Of a DNA stretch of 64,000 bases, positions 32,433 to 41,627 are shown in pieces. The stretch is from Adiantum capillus-veneris (lineage: Eukaryota; Streptophyta; Polypodiopsida; Polypodiales; Pteridaceae): positions 14,760,912 through 14,824,911 of the forward strand of contig CM043965.1 in the NCBI GenBank assembly GCA_014529385.2, read 5' to 3'. The notes under the pieces are model-generated. The model made no database searches. It was not told where the DNA came from and worked only from the letters and a program-made list of their open reading frames with translations. Both the position numbers and the translations under genes were made by a program. Numbering within the stretch: the first letter of the stretch is position 1; every line of letters begins with the position of its first letter.

Positions 32433-35400
32433 ATGGCTAACAACAACAACACAGATGTGTTCAAGATGTTTGCTGCTGAGGACAGGTTGGATGGGGACAA
32501 CTACCCTATGTGGGCTTATATGATGCAACACGTTCTTGTGTCAAAAGGTGTCTGGAACATTGTGCAGGGCATTGATGTACGTCCTGGTTCTGAAGATGTA
32601 GGCGATATTGAGGATGTTGCAGGTCTTGCTGCAAGGATTGCAGCTGTTAGAGTTGTTTTGCCTACAGCAGAACAAGCTCGTTGGGATGTTAAGGATGCGC
32701 AGGCTCATGCATTGATTGCGTTGTCTGTGAAGCGCACCATTATTCCTCACATCCGTTCAACAAAATCGGCAAAACAGGCTTGGGATATTCTAGCAGGTCT
32801 TTATGCAAGCCGCAATGAGGCTAAAATTGCTTTGCTGCGTAAAGAGCTAGAGTCGAAGATTATGCATGAGGAAGATGATATGGACACTTTCCTTGCTAGT
32901 GTCAAGGATATCAATGAGCAACTCATTTCTGCAGGTGAAGTCATTTCTGACAGTTCCCTTGTGCAGACTGTTCTTGATGCCTTACCAGATTCCTACCAGA
33001 CTTTTGCTAGTACTTGGAGACTGATGACCCAAGGAAATCCTGAAGTTGTCAAGTTTGATGCATTATGCACATTGCTGTTGCAAGAGTCACTTTCTAGAAA
33101 AAACAGGACTAGGCAGCGTGCAGTTGAACAGGCTTTTATTGCTTCTCAAAGAAAGGGTGGTAACAGTAATGCAGCCACTTCTTATGGTTCTGCTGCGAGT
33201 GGCAAAAATTCTGTTCCTAATGCTTCTGCTGGCAGCACTTCGTCTGGCAATTCTGGTGATAAGGGCAAAAAGAAGATGCGTTGCCATTATTGTAAAGCCA
33301 ATGATCACTTGATCAAGTCGTGTCCTAAGTTGAAGGCCAAAGAGGCTAAGAAGAAAGAGGGTGGTTCCACTGCAAATGCTGGTTCCACTACAAATGCAGC
33401 CATTGTTGAGTCTTCTGTGAAAGGAGATTGTGATGTTGATGTTGATGCAGAATGGGCTTTTAGCGCAGAGTGCACTTACAATCCTGCTGTCCATGATGCA
33501 TGCTTGTCAGTTGCTGCAGATTCACATGTGTGGTATTTCGACAGTGGTGCTACAAAGCACATTACCTCACATCGTGAATTGTTTACCTCTCTCGAGTCTG
33601 TCCCTCATGGGAATTCAGTCACTTGTGCCAACAACGCCTCTTATCCAGTTCAGGGAGTTGGAAAGATTGTGCTCACTGCTGCTAATGGCAGTTCCTTCAC
33701 ACTTGTTGATGCACTTTATGTACCTGGGATCAAGAAGAATCTATTGTCTGTATCTGCACTTGCTAGACTTGGACTTGTAGTCAAATTTGTGGATGACAGA
33801 TGTATAGTTCATGATCTCAGTTTTGGTGATGAAATTGTTGCATCTGGGCTTTTGTGCCGTGGGCTGTATAAGCTCACTTTGTATGACAAGTGTGGACAAA
33901 ATTTTGCAAATGCTGTTGCAGATTCAAGGGTTATTTCAGATGCAAAACTTTGGCATGCACGTTTTGGTCATCTGAATTTTGCCAGTTTGCTGCGTTTGCA
34001 GAAATCTGATATGGTTGCTTCTTTTCCGCCTCTTGAAGCACCTATCAAACATGTTTGTGAAGGCTGTATTCTGGGTAAAATGCAGCGTTCTAAGTTTCCA
34101 AAGGATGGTTCAGTTAGGGCCACATGCAGGTTGCATCTTGTGCATAGTGATGTTTGTGGGCCCATGCAAACTCCGTCCTTGGGCAATTACCTGTGCTTCG
34201 TGACTTTCATTGATGATTACTCCAGGCATGCATGGGTATTTCCGCTTAAAGCAAAGTCCAAAGTTTTTATGTGCTTCAAACAATTTTTGGCTATGGCTGA
34301 AAATGTCTCAAAATGTACTATGGGCACCCTCCGTTCCGATCGAGGGGGGGAGTATATGTCTCATGAATTTAATGCATTTCTGGCTAGTCATGGGATAAAA
34401 CACCAATGTACAGTGCCTTATACACCTCAGCAAAATGGTGTTGCTGAGAGGAAAAATAGGTCACTAACGGAAATGGCACGATGTATGGTCAAAAGTCAAG
34501 CTTTGCCGCATTCTTTTTGGCTTGAGGCCATCATGTGTGCCACTTATGTACTTAACAGGTGTCCTACGAAAGCTTTGCAGTCTATTACTCCATATGAAGC
34601 ATGGCATGATAGAAAACCTTCTATTGAGCACATGCGTGTTTTTGGCTGTTTGGCATATGCTTTGGTGCCACAAGTGCAGCGCAGAAAATTGGATGATAAG
34701 GCTGTCAAATGTATTTTTGTTGGTTATAGTGCTGAAAGCAAAGGTTACAGGTTGTATCATCCGCAAACAAAACGTATTTTGGTTTCACGGGATGTAGTGT
34801 TTGTGGAAGATTCTGTTCAACCCTTGCTGTCATGTACTAGAGACAGTAATGTAAGCTCACAGGACATTTATGACACTTTGTTGCCTCTTTTCAGTGGTGG
34901 AAATCCGAATGTAAGTTCCAATGAGGCAAATGTACAGCCTATGGGGGTTTCTGAAAATGTTTTAGAACAGCCTATTACTGATGCAGATGTACATGATGTA
35001 CTTGATGAGGAAAGGGCTGAAAATGAGCAGGCTAGAGGTATGCCAAAATGGCTGGTGCACACTTTGCGTGACAGTAAATTGGATGCACCTTTATCTAGTC
35101 GTACTCGTTCAGGCTCTCGCCATGCATCTTATGCATCAGATTGTTATGCTTTGGCTGTGTCTAGTTTACATGATGTTGAGGAGCCTCTGTCTTTTGATGA
35201 AGCACAGAATTCAGAAAATTGGATTGCTGCCATGAAATCAGAATATGATGCACTTATAGAGAATGACACATGGACTTTATGTGATTTGCCTCCTGGCAAA
35301 AAGGCCATTGGTACGAAGTGGGTTTACAAGTTGAAACGCAAGCCGGATGGTGAGATCGATCGCCATAAGTCTCGACTTGTTGCAAAGGGTTATGCACAGC

Positions 35401-36719
35401 AAAAAGGCATAGATTATGAAGAGACTTTTGCTCCCACTTGTCGTATGACTACTGTGCGTTTTCTATGTGCATTGGCAGCTCATTTTGGTTGGGATGTACA
35501 TCAATCAGACATTGTTACTGCTTTCTTGAATGGTGACATATTTAAGGAAGTTTATGTAACGCAGCCTCGCGGTTTTGTCATAAAAGGACAAGAGGACAAA
35601 GTGTGCAAATGTAAGAAGGCTTTGTATGGGTTGAAGCAATCTCCTCGTGCTTGGTATGAGAAAGCTGACACTCATTTGGTTAAACGAGTCTTTCGTAACA
35701 GTCCAACAGAAAGCACATTGTATGTAAAGCGTGAGGATGATGTATTTCTCATTGTGGTTCTTTATGTTGATGATTTGCTGATCACTGGACCAAATGAGAG
35801 ACATATTGCTGAATTTAAGGCTGATTTGAATGCTACTTTCAAGATGAAAGATTTGGGGCTGTTGCATCATTACTTGGGTATACAGTTTAAGCAGTGTGAT
35901 GGTGGTATTGCCTTGTGTCAGAAAAGTTACATAGAGACATTGCTATGTAAGTTTGGACTTGAGGATTGCAAACCTATTGCCACTCCCATGGAAACAGGTT
36001 TGAAGTTGAGTCTACATGATGCTGGCGATCCTGCTGATGTCACTCTTTACCAAACTGCTGTTGGCTGCCTCATTTATGTATGCAACACGAGGCCAGATAT
36101 TCAGTTTGCAGTCTCGCAGGTCAGCAGATTTATGCATAGCCCAAGGTCTAAGCATTGGCAGGCTGTCAAGAGGATTTTCCGCTACCTTAGTGGCACTTTA
36201 CATCTTGGCTTGTTTTATCCCAAGGGGGGATCATTGCCGCCAGACTTACATGCTTTTTCGGACTCAGATTGGGCTGGTTGTTTTGACACGCGAGTGTCCA
36301 CAAGTGGTTTTTGTTTCATGCTTGGCAGTTCATGTATATCATGGTTGAGCAAGAAGCAACCTACTGTGGCCACTTCGAGTTGTGAGGCTGAGTACAGGGC
36401 AGTCTTCACAGCTACGGTTGAGTGTGTATGGCTCAGACGCCTTATGGCTGACTTGGGTGTTGGACAGGACACTGCCAACACTATCTACACTGACAGTCAG
36501 AGCGCATTGGCAGTTGCGAGGAACCCAGTTTTTCATGCTCGCACAAAGCACATTGAGGTGCATTACCACTATGTCAGGGAGAGGCTCTCAGCAGGAGAGA
36601 TCAGCTTGGCTTATGTGCCAACACAGGACAACCTTGCAGATCTTTTCACAAAGGCATTGTCTCGTGAGAAGCTTGAAGCTTTCCGCAAAGCTTTGGGCTT
36701 ACTCCCCTTTGTGGACTGA
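32433..36719 (+). CDS. Copia gag-pol polyprotein, 1428 aa, intact
   Basis: The ATG at 32433 (ACCATGGCT, MANNNNTDVFKMFAAEDRLD) is the first in frame after the leader; upstream in-frame codons lack ATG. Order: gag with a UBN2-type capsid region (about 15-230), zinc knuckle C284-C287-H292-C297, protease active site DSGA at 370-373, the GAG-pre-integrase block with KLWHARFGHLN, integrase with D573, D636 and E672 (35 residues between the last two), RT with YVDD at 1111-1114, and RNase H from about 1270 with DSDWAG and SCEAEYRA. Length and order are normal for plant copia elements. One frame covers all; no stops or shifts are present. Domain calls are from motifs seen; activity is inferred. Confidence 0.96.
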   Translation: MANNNNTDVFKMFAAEDRLDGDNYPMWAYMMQHVLVSKGVWNIVQGIDVRPGSEDVGDIEDVAGLAARIAAVRVVLPTAEQARWDVKDAQAHALIALSVKRTIIPHIRSTKSAKQAWDILAGLYASRNEAKIALLRKELESKIMHEEDDMDTFLASVKDINEQLISAGEVISDSSLVQTVLDALPDSYQTFASTWRLMTQGNPEVVKFDALCTLLLQESLSRKNRTRQRAVEQAFIASQRKGGNSNAATSYGSAASGKNSVPNASAGSTSSGNSGDKGKKKMRCHYCKANDHLIKSCPKLKAKEAKKKEGGSTANAGSTTNAAIVESSVKGDCDVDVDAEWAFSAECTYNPAVHDACLSVAADSHVWYFDSGATKHITSHRELFTSLESVPHGNSVTCANNASYPVQGVGKIVLTAANGSSFTLVDALYVPGIKKNLLSVSALARLGLVVKFVDDRCIVHDLSFGDEIVASGLLCRGLYKLTLYDKCGQNFANAVADSRVISDAKLWHARFGHLNFASLLRLQKSDMVASFPPLEAPIKHVCEGCILGKMQRSKFPKDGSVRATCRLHLVHSDVCGPMQTPSLGNYLCFVTFIDDYSRHAWVFPLKAKSKVFMCFKQFLAMAENVSKCTMGTLRSDRGGEYMSHEFNAFLASHGIKHQCTVPYTPQQNGVAERKNRSLTEMARCMVKSQALPHSFWLEAIMCATYVLNRCPTKALQSITPYEAWHDRKPSIEHMRVFGCLAYALVPQVQRRKLDDKAVKCIFVGYSAESKGYRLYHPQTKRILVSRDVVFVEDSVQPLLSCTRDSNVSSQDIYDTLLPLFSGGNPNVSSNEANVQPMGVSENVLEQPITDADVHDVLDEERAENEQARGMPKWLVHTLRDSKLDAPLSSRTRSGSRHASYASDCYALAVSSLHDVEEPLSFDEAQNSENWIAAMKSEYDALIENDTWTLCDLPPGKKAIGTKWVYKLKRKPDGEIDRHKSRLVAKGYAQQKGIDYEETFAPTCRMTTVRFLCALAAHFGWDVHQSDIVTAFLNGDIFKEVYVTQPRGFVIKGQEDKVCKCKKALYGLKQSPRAWYEKADTHLVKRVFRNSPTESTLYVKREDDVFLIVVLYVDDLLITGPNERHIAEFKADLNATFKMKDLGLLHHYLGIQFKQCDGGIALCQKSYIETLLCKFGLEDCKPIATPMETGLKLSLHDAGDPADVTLYQTAVGCLIYVCNTRPDIQFAVSQVSRFMHSPRSKHWQAVKRIFRYLSGTLHLGLFYPKGGSLPPDLHAFSDSDWAGCFDTRVSTSGFCFMLGSSCISWLSKKQPTVATSSCEAEYRAVFTATVECVWLRRLMADLGVGQDTANTIYTDSQSALAVARNPVFHARTKHIEVHYHYVRERLSAGEISLAYVPTQDNLADLFTKALSREKLEAFRKALGLLPFVD

Positions 36720-36782
36720 TCCTGTCCTCAGGGCATGGCACTTCCCTTTACTCATGTGCCAGCTCTCGTTCACCGCATCACT

Positions 36783-36794
36783 CCAGGGGGGATT
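36783..36794 (+). promoter_or_regulatory. Polypurine tract of copia element
   Basis: CCAGGGGGGATT lies just before the 3' LTR. Confidence 0.85.
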
Positions 36795-37021
36795 TGTTAC
36801 CATATACATGTGGTAGTGATGTGTGTGAACACACTAGGACCGCCGGGGCATTTTTTCCCTCTTTAGGAGGTTTTTTTCCCCGTGCATTGTATATACGCCC
36901 ATCACTCTAGGGCTATCTATCTTTCCATTGCACACTAAGTAACACACTCTCTATTGTGTGCCTTGAGCTTCCTTCGTCTTCTCCAAGCTGTGTGTGTTTC
37001 TCTGCAACCCTAATTCCAACA
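36795..37021 (+). repeat. 3' LTR of copia element
   Basis: 227 bp, TGTTACC to TTCCAACA, followed by the GACCA target duplication. Confidence 0.97.
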
Positions 37022-37192
37022 GACCACGCATGCGCGAGATCACCTTCTTGCCGTCATCATCCATGATGATGCCGCCGCTGAAGTCGACGGAGTAAGACAA
37101 GCCCTCTGGCCGGTGACGCGTGAACCTGGGTGTTCCGGCAGGGGTCTCTAGCGGCGTGTCGATGGGGGTACGGACGTCAGGTGTCTTCACCG

Positions 37193-38160
37193 GCTTAATC
37201 TTTAACGGCTTTTGGGATAGTTTCCTACGACGTTAAAACTCTCTTCTTCTTGTGTGTGTGTGTGTGTGTGTGTGTAAACCTAAATAAACCTAAGTCTAAT
37301 CTAATATAACATAAATCTAAATCTAACGTAAATTATGTTATATTAAAAACAAAGAACTAAACTAACAGGGATTATAAGAACCTTAAAACTGATTTAACAC
37401 ATAATTTTTCACATAACTCGGCAAGAGTTGGCATTCTCATCACTAAAGATGTGAGAGTTAACTTCCGATGGTGACGCTGCCTCATCTCCATCCACATCTG
37501 ACCACAGCAATTGGCCCTTTAGACCGTTCTTGCTCTTGTTACTAACTTTGAAGTTGCTGTTGAATGACTAGAGGTTGTCTAGATGGTCATTGTGTCGGGG
37601 ATGTAGTGACTCTTGCCGCCCTGAAGATCCACCTTCTTCCCTATCTTCTGAAGACATTTCACCAGTACTTTTGGATCGACGGAGCCCACCATGAGTGAAG
37701 GCAACAATACCCTATATTCCATTGAGGGCTTTCTTCACCCGCTTCATGCAGGCATCGCAGTCTATGGAGACCTAAATCTAATCTAATATAACGTAAATCT
37801 AAATCTAGCGTAAATAAACGTAAATCTAGTTAAAAATAAACCTAAATCTAATTTAATTTAACTTAAATAAACCTAAATCTAATTTAACGTAAGTCTACAT
37901 CTAACCTAATCTTTAACGTCTTTTAGAATAGTTTCCTACGACGTTATAACTCTCTTCTTCTTGTGTGTGTGCGCGTGTGTGGATGTGTGTGCCAAGAAAA
38001 AGAGATAAATGGTATAACCTTTCTATCACCCATGCCAAGTATGATAGATTGATTATGCCATTTTCCTCTTGAATAATAGGTCTTGAGTTCAACTCCTCGT
38101 CGGCTAGATCTTTAGGTCTTTTAATTTTAATTAGTTTCCTACGACGTTAAATTAGTTTCT
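37193..38160. repeat. AT-rich repeats inside the CACTA element
   Basis: A segment with TAGTTTCCTACGACGTTA and CTCTCTTCTTCTTGTGTGTG at 37193-37262 recurs at 37908-37975 and in part at 38127-38160. Degenerate runs of TAAATCTAAATCTAACGTAA fill 37280-37360 and 37770-37910. No coding signal is seen. Confidence 0.7.
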
Positions 38161-38307
38161 CTCTCTTTCTCTCTCAATGTGTGTGCGTTTTTTTGGATCG
38201 TATGCATGTTTTCTCTCTCTTTTCCTCTCTCAATGTGTGCGTTTTTTGTTTATGCATGTTCTCTCTCTCTTTTCCTCTCTCAATGCGTGCGTTTTTTGTT
38301 TATGCAT

Positions 38308-38342
<35 letters not shown>

Positions 38343-38393
38343 GTGTGTGTGCATTTTTTGTTTATGATGTGTGTGTGCGTTTTTGTTTATGTT

Positions 38394-38431
<38 letters not shown>

Positions 38432-38552
38432 AACACTATGTGTGTGTGTATGTGTGTGTGTGTGTGAGAGAGAGAGAGAGGGAGAGAGAAAGAGGGAAAG
38501 GGAACATGAGAATGAGGAGAGGGAAGGAGCATACCTGGCTCTCCTTCCTCTT

Positions 38553-38597
<45 letters not shown>

Positions 38598-38604
38598 AGA
38601 AGAA

Positions 38605-38639
<35 letters not shown>

Positions 38640-38660
38640 AGGAGAGAGCGTTATCTGCTC
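38156..38660. repeat. Microsatellite cluster (CT)n, (TG)n, (GA)n
   Basis: Blocks of CTCTCT with TCAATGTGTG (three tandem units of about 60 bp at 38160-38340), then (CT)n, (TG)n and (GA)n. ORFs through it are repeat artefacts. Confidence 0.9.
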
Positions 38661-38719
38661 CTTGCTTGAGAGCGTCGAAAAACTCAGATCTGAGATCTGA
38701 GTTTTTGGGCGCGCTCGGT

Positions 38720-38840
38720 TATTTTTTTAGCTCAGTCGGCGTCGCTATGAGCATCGCAAATTTACAAAAGAAATTTACGACGCTCATAACGACGCTGATT
38801 TTTTTTTTTTGAGCGTCGCTATGTGAGCGTCGCTAATATG
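38720..38840. repeat. Subterminal repeats of the CACTA element, right
   Basis: Copies of GCGTCGCTATG and its variants in both orientations next to the right TIR. Confidence 0.75.
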
Positions 38841-38860
38841 AATAGCCTCTTGTAGTGAGA

Positions 38861-39157
38861 TTAGGTGTTCATGATCATAATAAAGATGATGCTACGATTT
38901 TTTCTAGCTTTCATTGCATAATAACGAAGCTAAGAATCATCATTTGACACTATGGCTCTTTGGGCGGGCCAAAAAGTCCTAGCGTGGCACCATTTTAATT
39001 ATACTATTTTAGTCTTACAAATGGCACTGCGTCTGGGCTCTTATAGTCAACACGTCCTTTGGACAAATTTTTAAATACAAATCGCGAGAACGTGCCCTTG
39101 GTGGCTTTCATATTCGTCTCAACTGCAAGTGCAGTGCAGGCTGGCAGCACCGTGGGA
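38861..39157 (+). promoter_or_regulatory. Remaining 5' flank of the F-box gene
   Basis: Only about 297 bases separate the CACTA end from the ATG. TTTTTAAATACA at 39068-39079 is a possible TATA box about 80 bases before the ATG. The CACTA insertion therefore sits inside or at the edge of the promoter. Confidence 0.45.
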
Positions 39158-40339
39158 ATGCAGTCAGCACAGCAATATGATCATGAGCTTCCGGAGGAAA
39201 CGCTGCTGCAGGTTCTCTCGTTTCTGCCATTTCCCCTGGTGCTGCAGGCTCGCCTGGTCTGCAAGAAATGGCGGGCGCTTCTCACGTCGCCCGCCTTCGC
39301 ACGCCTCTGGGACTCCCGCCGGGCAGCTCATGTCTCTGCCAGCCCCGTGGCGGACGTCTGGCTGCTGCGCGAGCGGGTAACTGATGATGGCACACATTCG
39401 CTTCTCTTCTTACCGTGCAGTATGAGCCATCAACCACCTCGACAGAGCCAAAACCTCTGTTATGGCCCTGTTCTCCGACCGCCTGAAGATTACAAGGCGG
39501 CTGGCGCATGTAGTCATGGGGCGATCTTGCTTTGTGCGTGCAACCCGGGAGTATCCCGTCTGCTCTGTGACCGATCTATGGTCTCCCCTCCTCTATTCTC
39601 CCTTCTCAACCCCCTCACAGGGTGCCACATCAGCCTGCCGCCTCTCCGCCACATCCTCGTCACCGATTGCCTGGGCGTATCGGCGGCCGATGCCAGCTTC
39701 ACATCTTTCTACATCATCTGCTCCGAGCTAGCCTCCGAATTGTACGACTCTGCAGCTGGCTCATGGCGGGTTCTGCCCGTCATGCCGATGCATCTCACTA
39801 GCTACTCCAATCGAGAGTACGTGTGGTGGAGGGGAAGGTTTTGCATTACAACTCACCGACATGTCCTAACATACGATGTGCACAGCGACCGTTGGGATTC
39901 ACTCAAGATGCCGGCATCATGTTTCACGCCGCCCAGTACACCATTTGATTCCATTAAAGCCCACACCACTCTCCATGCTCTCAGGGGACGCCTCTTCTTG
40001 GAAGGCTGCTACGTCCCGGCTGAAGGAGATACAGTGCGCATCGGCGTCTCCGAGCTCGATCCTGTCCTCGATGACTGGCTAGAGGTGAGCTTCATGCCAC
40101 ATCAACTCTCAAGGCAGCTGGCCGCGGGCATCACCGGGCCAGTCCATCCCTTGCATGCGTTGTTCGACACATCCTTCTCGAACAAGGAATCCGATCGCAT
40201 TTTCTTCATCCCCCGCCACCTTGAAAACTGGGGTGACAATATAGTGCCTGCAGGAGTCTACCATGCTATTTCAAGATTTTGGACAGTGGCAAGTATCTCA
40301 AATAACGAGCTCAAGCACTCAATAGTTCAGCTGCTATAG
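39158..40339 (+). CDS. F-box protein (Kelch/galactose-oxidase-like), 393 aa
   Basis: A single-exon gene from ATG 39158 (MQSAQQYDHELPEETLLQ); the upstream open frame lacks another ATG. The F-box occupies about residues 10-50 (LPEETLLQVLSFLPFPLVLQ, then RLVCKKWRALLTSP), the SKP1-binding fold of SCF ubiquitin ligases. The rest resembles the beta-propeller part of plant F-box proteins: SLLNPLTGCHISLPPLRH near 175, SWRVLPVMP near 245 and YHAISRFW near the end. The code is GC-richer than its surroundings and has no stops, so it appears functional. It would select an unknown protein for ubiquitination. Subfamily assignment is uncertain. It stands alone, with a CACTA element upstream. Confidence 0.85.
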   Translation: MQSAQQYDHELPEETLLQVLSFLPFPLVLQARLVCKKWRALLTSPAFARLWDSRRAAHVSASPVADVWLLRERVTDDGTHSLLFLPCSMSHQPPRQSQNLCYGPVLRPPEDYKAAGACSHGAILLCACNPGVSRLLCDRSMVSPPLFSLLNPLTGCHISLPPLRHILVTDCLGVSAADASFTSFYIICSELASELYDSAAGSWRVLPVMPMHLTSYSNREYVWWRGRFCITTHRHVLTYDVHSDRWDSLKMPASCFTPPSTPFDSIKAHTTLHALRGRLFLEGCYVPAEGDTVRIGVSELDPVLDDWLEVSFMPHQLSRQLAAGITGPVHPLHALFDTSFSNKESDRIFFIPRHLENWGDNIVPAGVYHAISRFWTVASISNNELKHSIVQLL

Positions 40340-41169
40340 GAAAGCCTTCACATTCGAACCGAGCTTCACTGCACTGAGTTCCTTTTTAATTTCCCCATAG
40401 TATGATCGAACAAATCTGACAAAATGTTTTCACGTTTTCTAACAAGATGTGTTGTTTATATATAATTATGGAAATGTATGGAGAGCATCATTTGGGCAAT
40501 ATAGTGTACTGGCGATGTTTGCAAGCTATATGTTGTTGTTGTCTGCATTGTGAGTGCATACCAGTTTTCTGGGTGTTGGGATTTTATGAGAGCTTAACGA
40601 TGTCACTTAGCCTATCCGTTGGTGCTGTTGATGCAGTAGTATGTTCCACGTTGGTGCATATTCCTTTCCGTGGTATGATCTTGTAACTTTGGCATGAAGT
40701 GGAGCATTCCATGAGGACTCGGTAAAAGCACCAAACTAAGCACAATGAAATTGCACGTATCGTAGCCAGATCAGGTAGGAAGGAAAAAATCATATGACTT
40801 TTCACAGATGATTCATTCATCTTTAGCTGAGCAGGTGCTTTACAATGTGAAGGTGTAAGCTTTATAACGCTATATTCAAGTGGGGTTTTGCCTTTGCTTT
40901 CATGGGCTCCTCTCTCTGCTCCACGTATAGTACTAGCTAGCAGCTATTGACGCGACCTGAGATAGACAGCACCGCACCTCCACCTACCCACCCTCATGTA
41001 GGTAGCTTCTCCTGCTCTCAGATCGCACCATGCCATCAGCATCGGGCCCCCCCCACGATGGCAGTGTTTAGGGCACGTTCTCAAATTGACACCTTTCTGG
41101 GGAGGTGGATCAATGGCCCACATTAGGAGTCGCGATGCAAGTGCAATCGGGGCCTTCCGATCATCATTT
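40340..41169. other. 3' flank of the F-box gene; no gene
   Basis: Likely 3' UTR for the first few hundred bases, then unclassified sequence with short ORFs only. Confidence 0.5.
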
Positions 41170-41335
41170 GAACTAGGTGTGAACAGTGAACTCGGAGCTA
41201 TGTGCACCACACCAAATTTGGTGTGAACTCGGTGTGAACTCAACATAAACAAGGTGTGATTTGGGGAGGGTCTGTACACCACACCAAATTTGATGTGAAC
41301 TCAATGCAAACTCGGTGTGAACTAGGTGTAAACTT
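41170..41335. repeat. Short repeats based on GGTGTGAACT
   Basis: ACCACACCAAATTTGGTGTG and a near copy about 70 bases later, with several GGTGTGAACTCA units between and after. AAATTTGGTGTGAAC and CACACCAAATTT also form short inverted pairs. Confidence 0.7.
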
Positions 41336-41384
41336 GTCCGCGACGCTGTGATATATTACTTACCACACACACACCTTTCAACGA

Positions 41385-41627
41385 GTGCACGTTAGCCTAG
41401 TGGTTAGCGTCAATTCCGTGGGGGAGAGGGTAGTGGGTTCAAGTCCCAGATCCGAGAAAGTGAGAATCTGTTGCATTCCATAGGCGATCCAACAGTCACA
41501 ATGAACCGATGATCGTGAGCCATTGATCCCACCTCTCAAAACAAGGTGTCATTTAGTAACGAGTCCCCTCCATTGAAAGGATCTTTGTGAGATACCCAAT
41601 AAAAAAATGAAATAAAAAACTGCCACC
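41385..41627 (+). mobile_element. tRNA-derived SINE
   Basis: A-box TAGCCTAGTGG (41393-41403) and B-box GGTTCAAGTCC (41436-41446) both match the pol III consensus and are 32 bases apart, as in tRNA genes. A unique body of about 160 bases follows, ending in an A-rich tail (AATAAAAAAATGAAATAAAA) at 41606-41625. The head does not fold into a clean tRNA acceptor stem, so it is a SINE head and not a tRNA gene. Target duplications were not found. Confidence 0.75.

Larger units (their letters stand above)
31844..37021 (+). mobile_element. Intact Ty1/copia retrotransposon
   Basis: 227-bp LTRs at 31844-32070 and 36795-37021, both TGTTACC to TTCCAACA, differing at one site by eye. Flanks carry the 5-bp duplication GACCA (31839-31843 and 37022-37026). 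Inside are a perfect Met primer site, one uninterrupted gag-pol frame and a polypurine tract. All parts needed for transposition are present, and the near-identical LTRs point to a recent insertion. Confidence 0.97.
31121..37196 (-). pseudogene. Transposase_24-like gene of the CACTA element, split by copia
   Basis: Exon 1 begins near 37190 (PVKTPDVRTPIDTPLE, then GLSYSVDFSGGIIMDDDGKK) and stops at the copia target. The frame resumes at 31843 (FRHYILNKWSEVPSDLKNRV) and after a TGA at 31688-31690 continues REYCKHKRSEV, WLAKEDWKNAKKAARENPDK and SHHLGSGGWASFEADF, then a donor GTAAGTG. Exon 2 (about 31370-31268) reads MTGRDPTPYEREYAGRKGL and ends at donor GTTAGT. Exon 3 (about 31170-31121) reads NPTDTPLGRDETSD-stop. 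The residue pattern of W-L, a lysine-rich block and H-x-x-G-S fits the plant En/Spm-associated Transposase_24 family by recall. Reading through the 5-bp duplication restores a continuous frame, so copia hit a previously more intact exon. Confidence 0.6.
30533..38857 (-). mobile_element. CACTA (En/Spm-type) transposon, nested host of the copia element
   Basis: The left end CACTACAAGAGG at 30533 pairs with the right end whose reverse complement is CACTACAAGAGG at 38857. Each side is flanked by AGA (30530-30532 and 38858-38860), the 3-bp target duplication typical of CACTA elements. Subterminal regions (30575-30750 and 38720-38840) hold many copies of GCGTCGCTA and its complement TAGCGACGC. Without the 5.2-kb copia insertion it is about 3.1 kb. 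It carries a Transposase_24-like gene on the minus strand but no visible main TNP2-type transposase, so it is probably non-autonomous. Confidence 0.88.

Noticed and set aside
34868-36569. Minus-strand frames of up to 121 codons inside the copia gene
   Set aside because: Shadows of the intact plus-strand polyprotein.
38070-38110. Possible B-box (GAGTTCAACTCCT) suggesting a tRNA or SINE
   Set aside because: No A-box at the right distance and no A-rich tail.
38177-38812. Several open frames of 60-160 codons in the microsatellite cluster
   Set aside because: Repeat artefacts of (CT)n, (TG)n and (GA)n; no start context or conserved composition.
41391-41465. tRNA gene at the pol III boxes
   Set aside because: The sequence around the boxes does not form a clean 7-bp acceptor stem, and a SINE-like body and A-rich tail follow.
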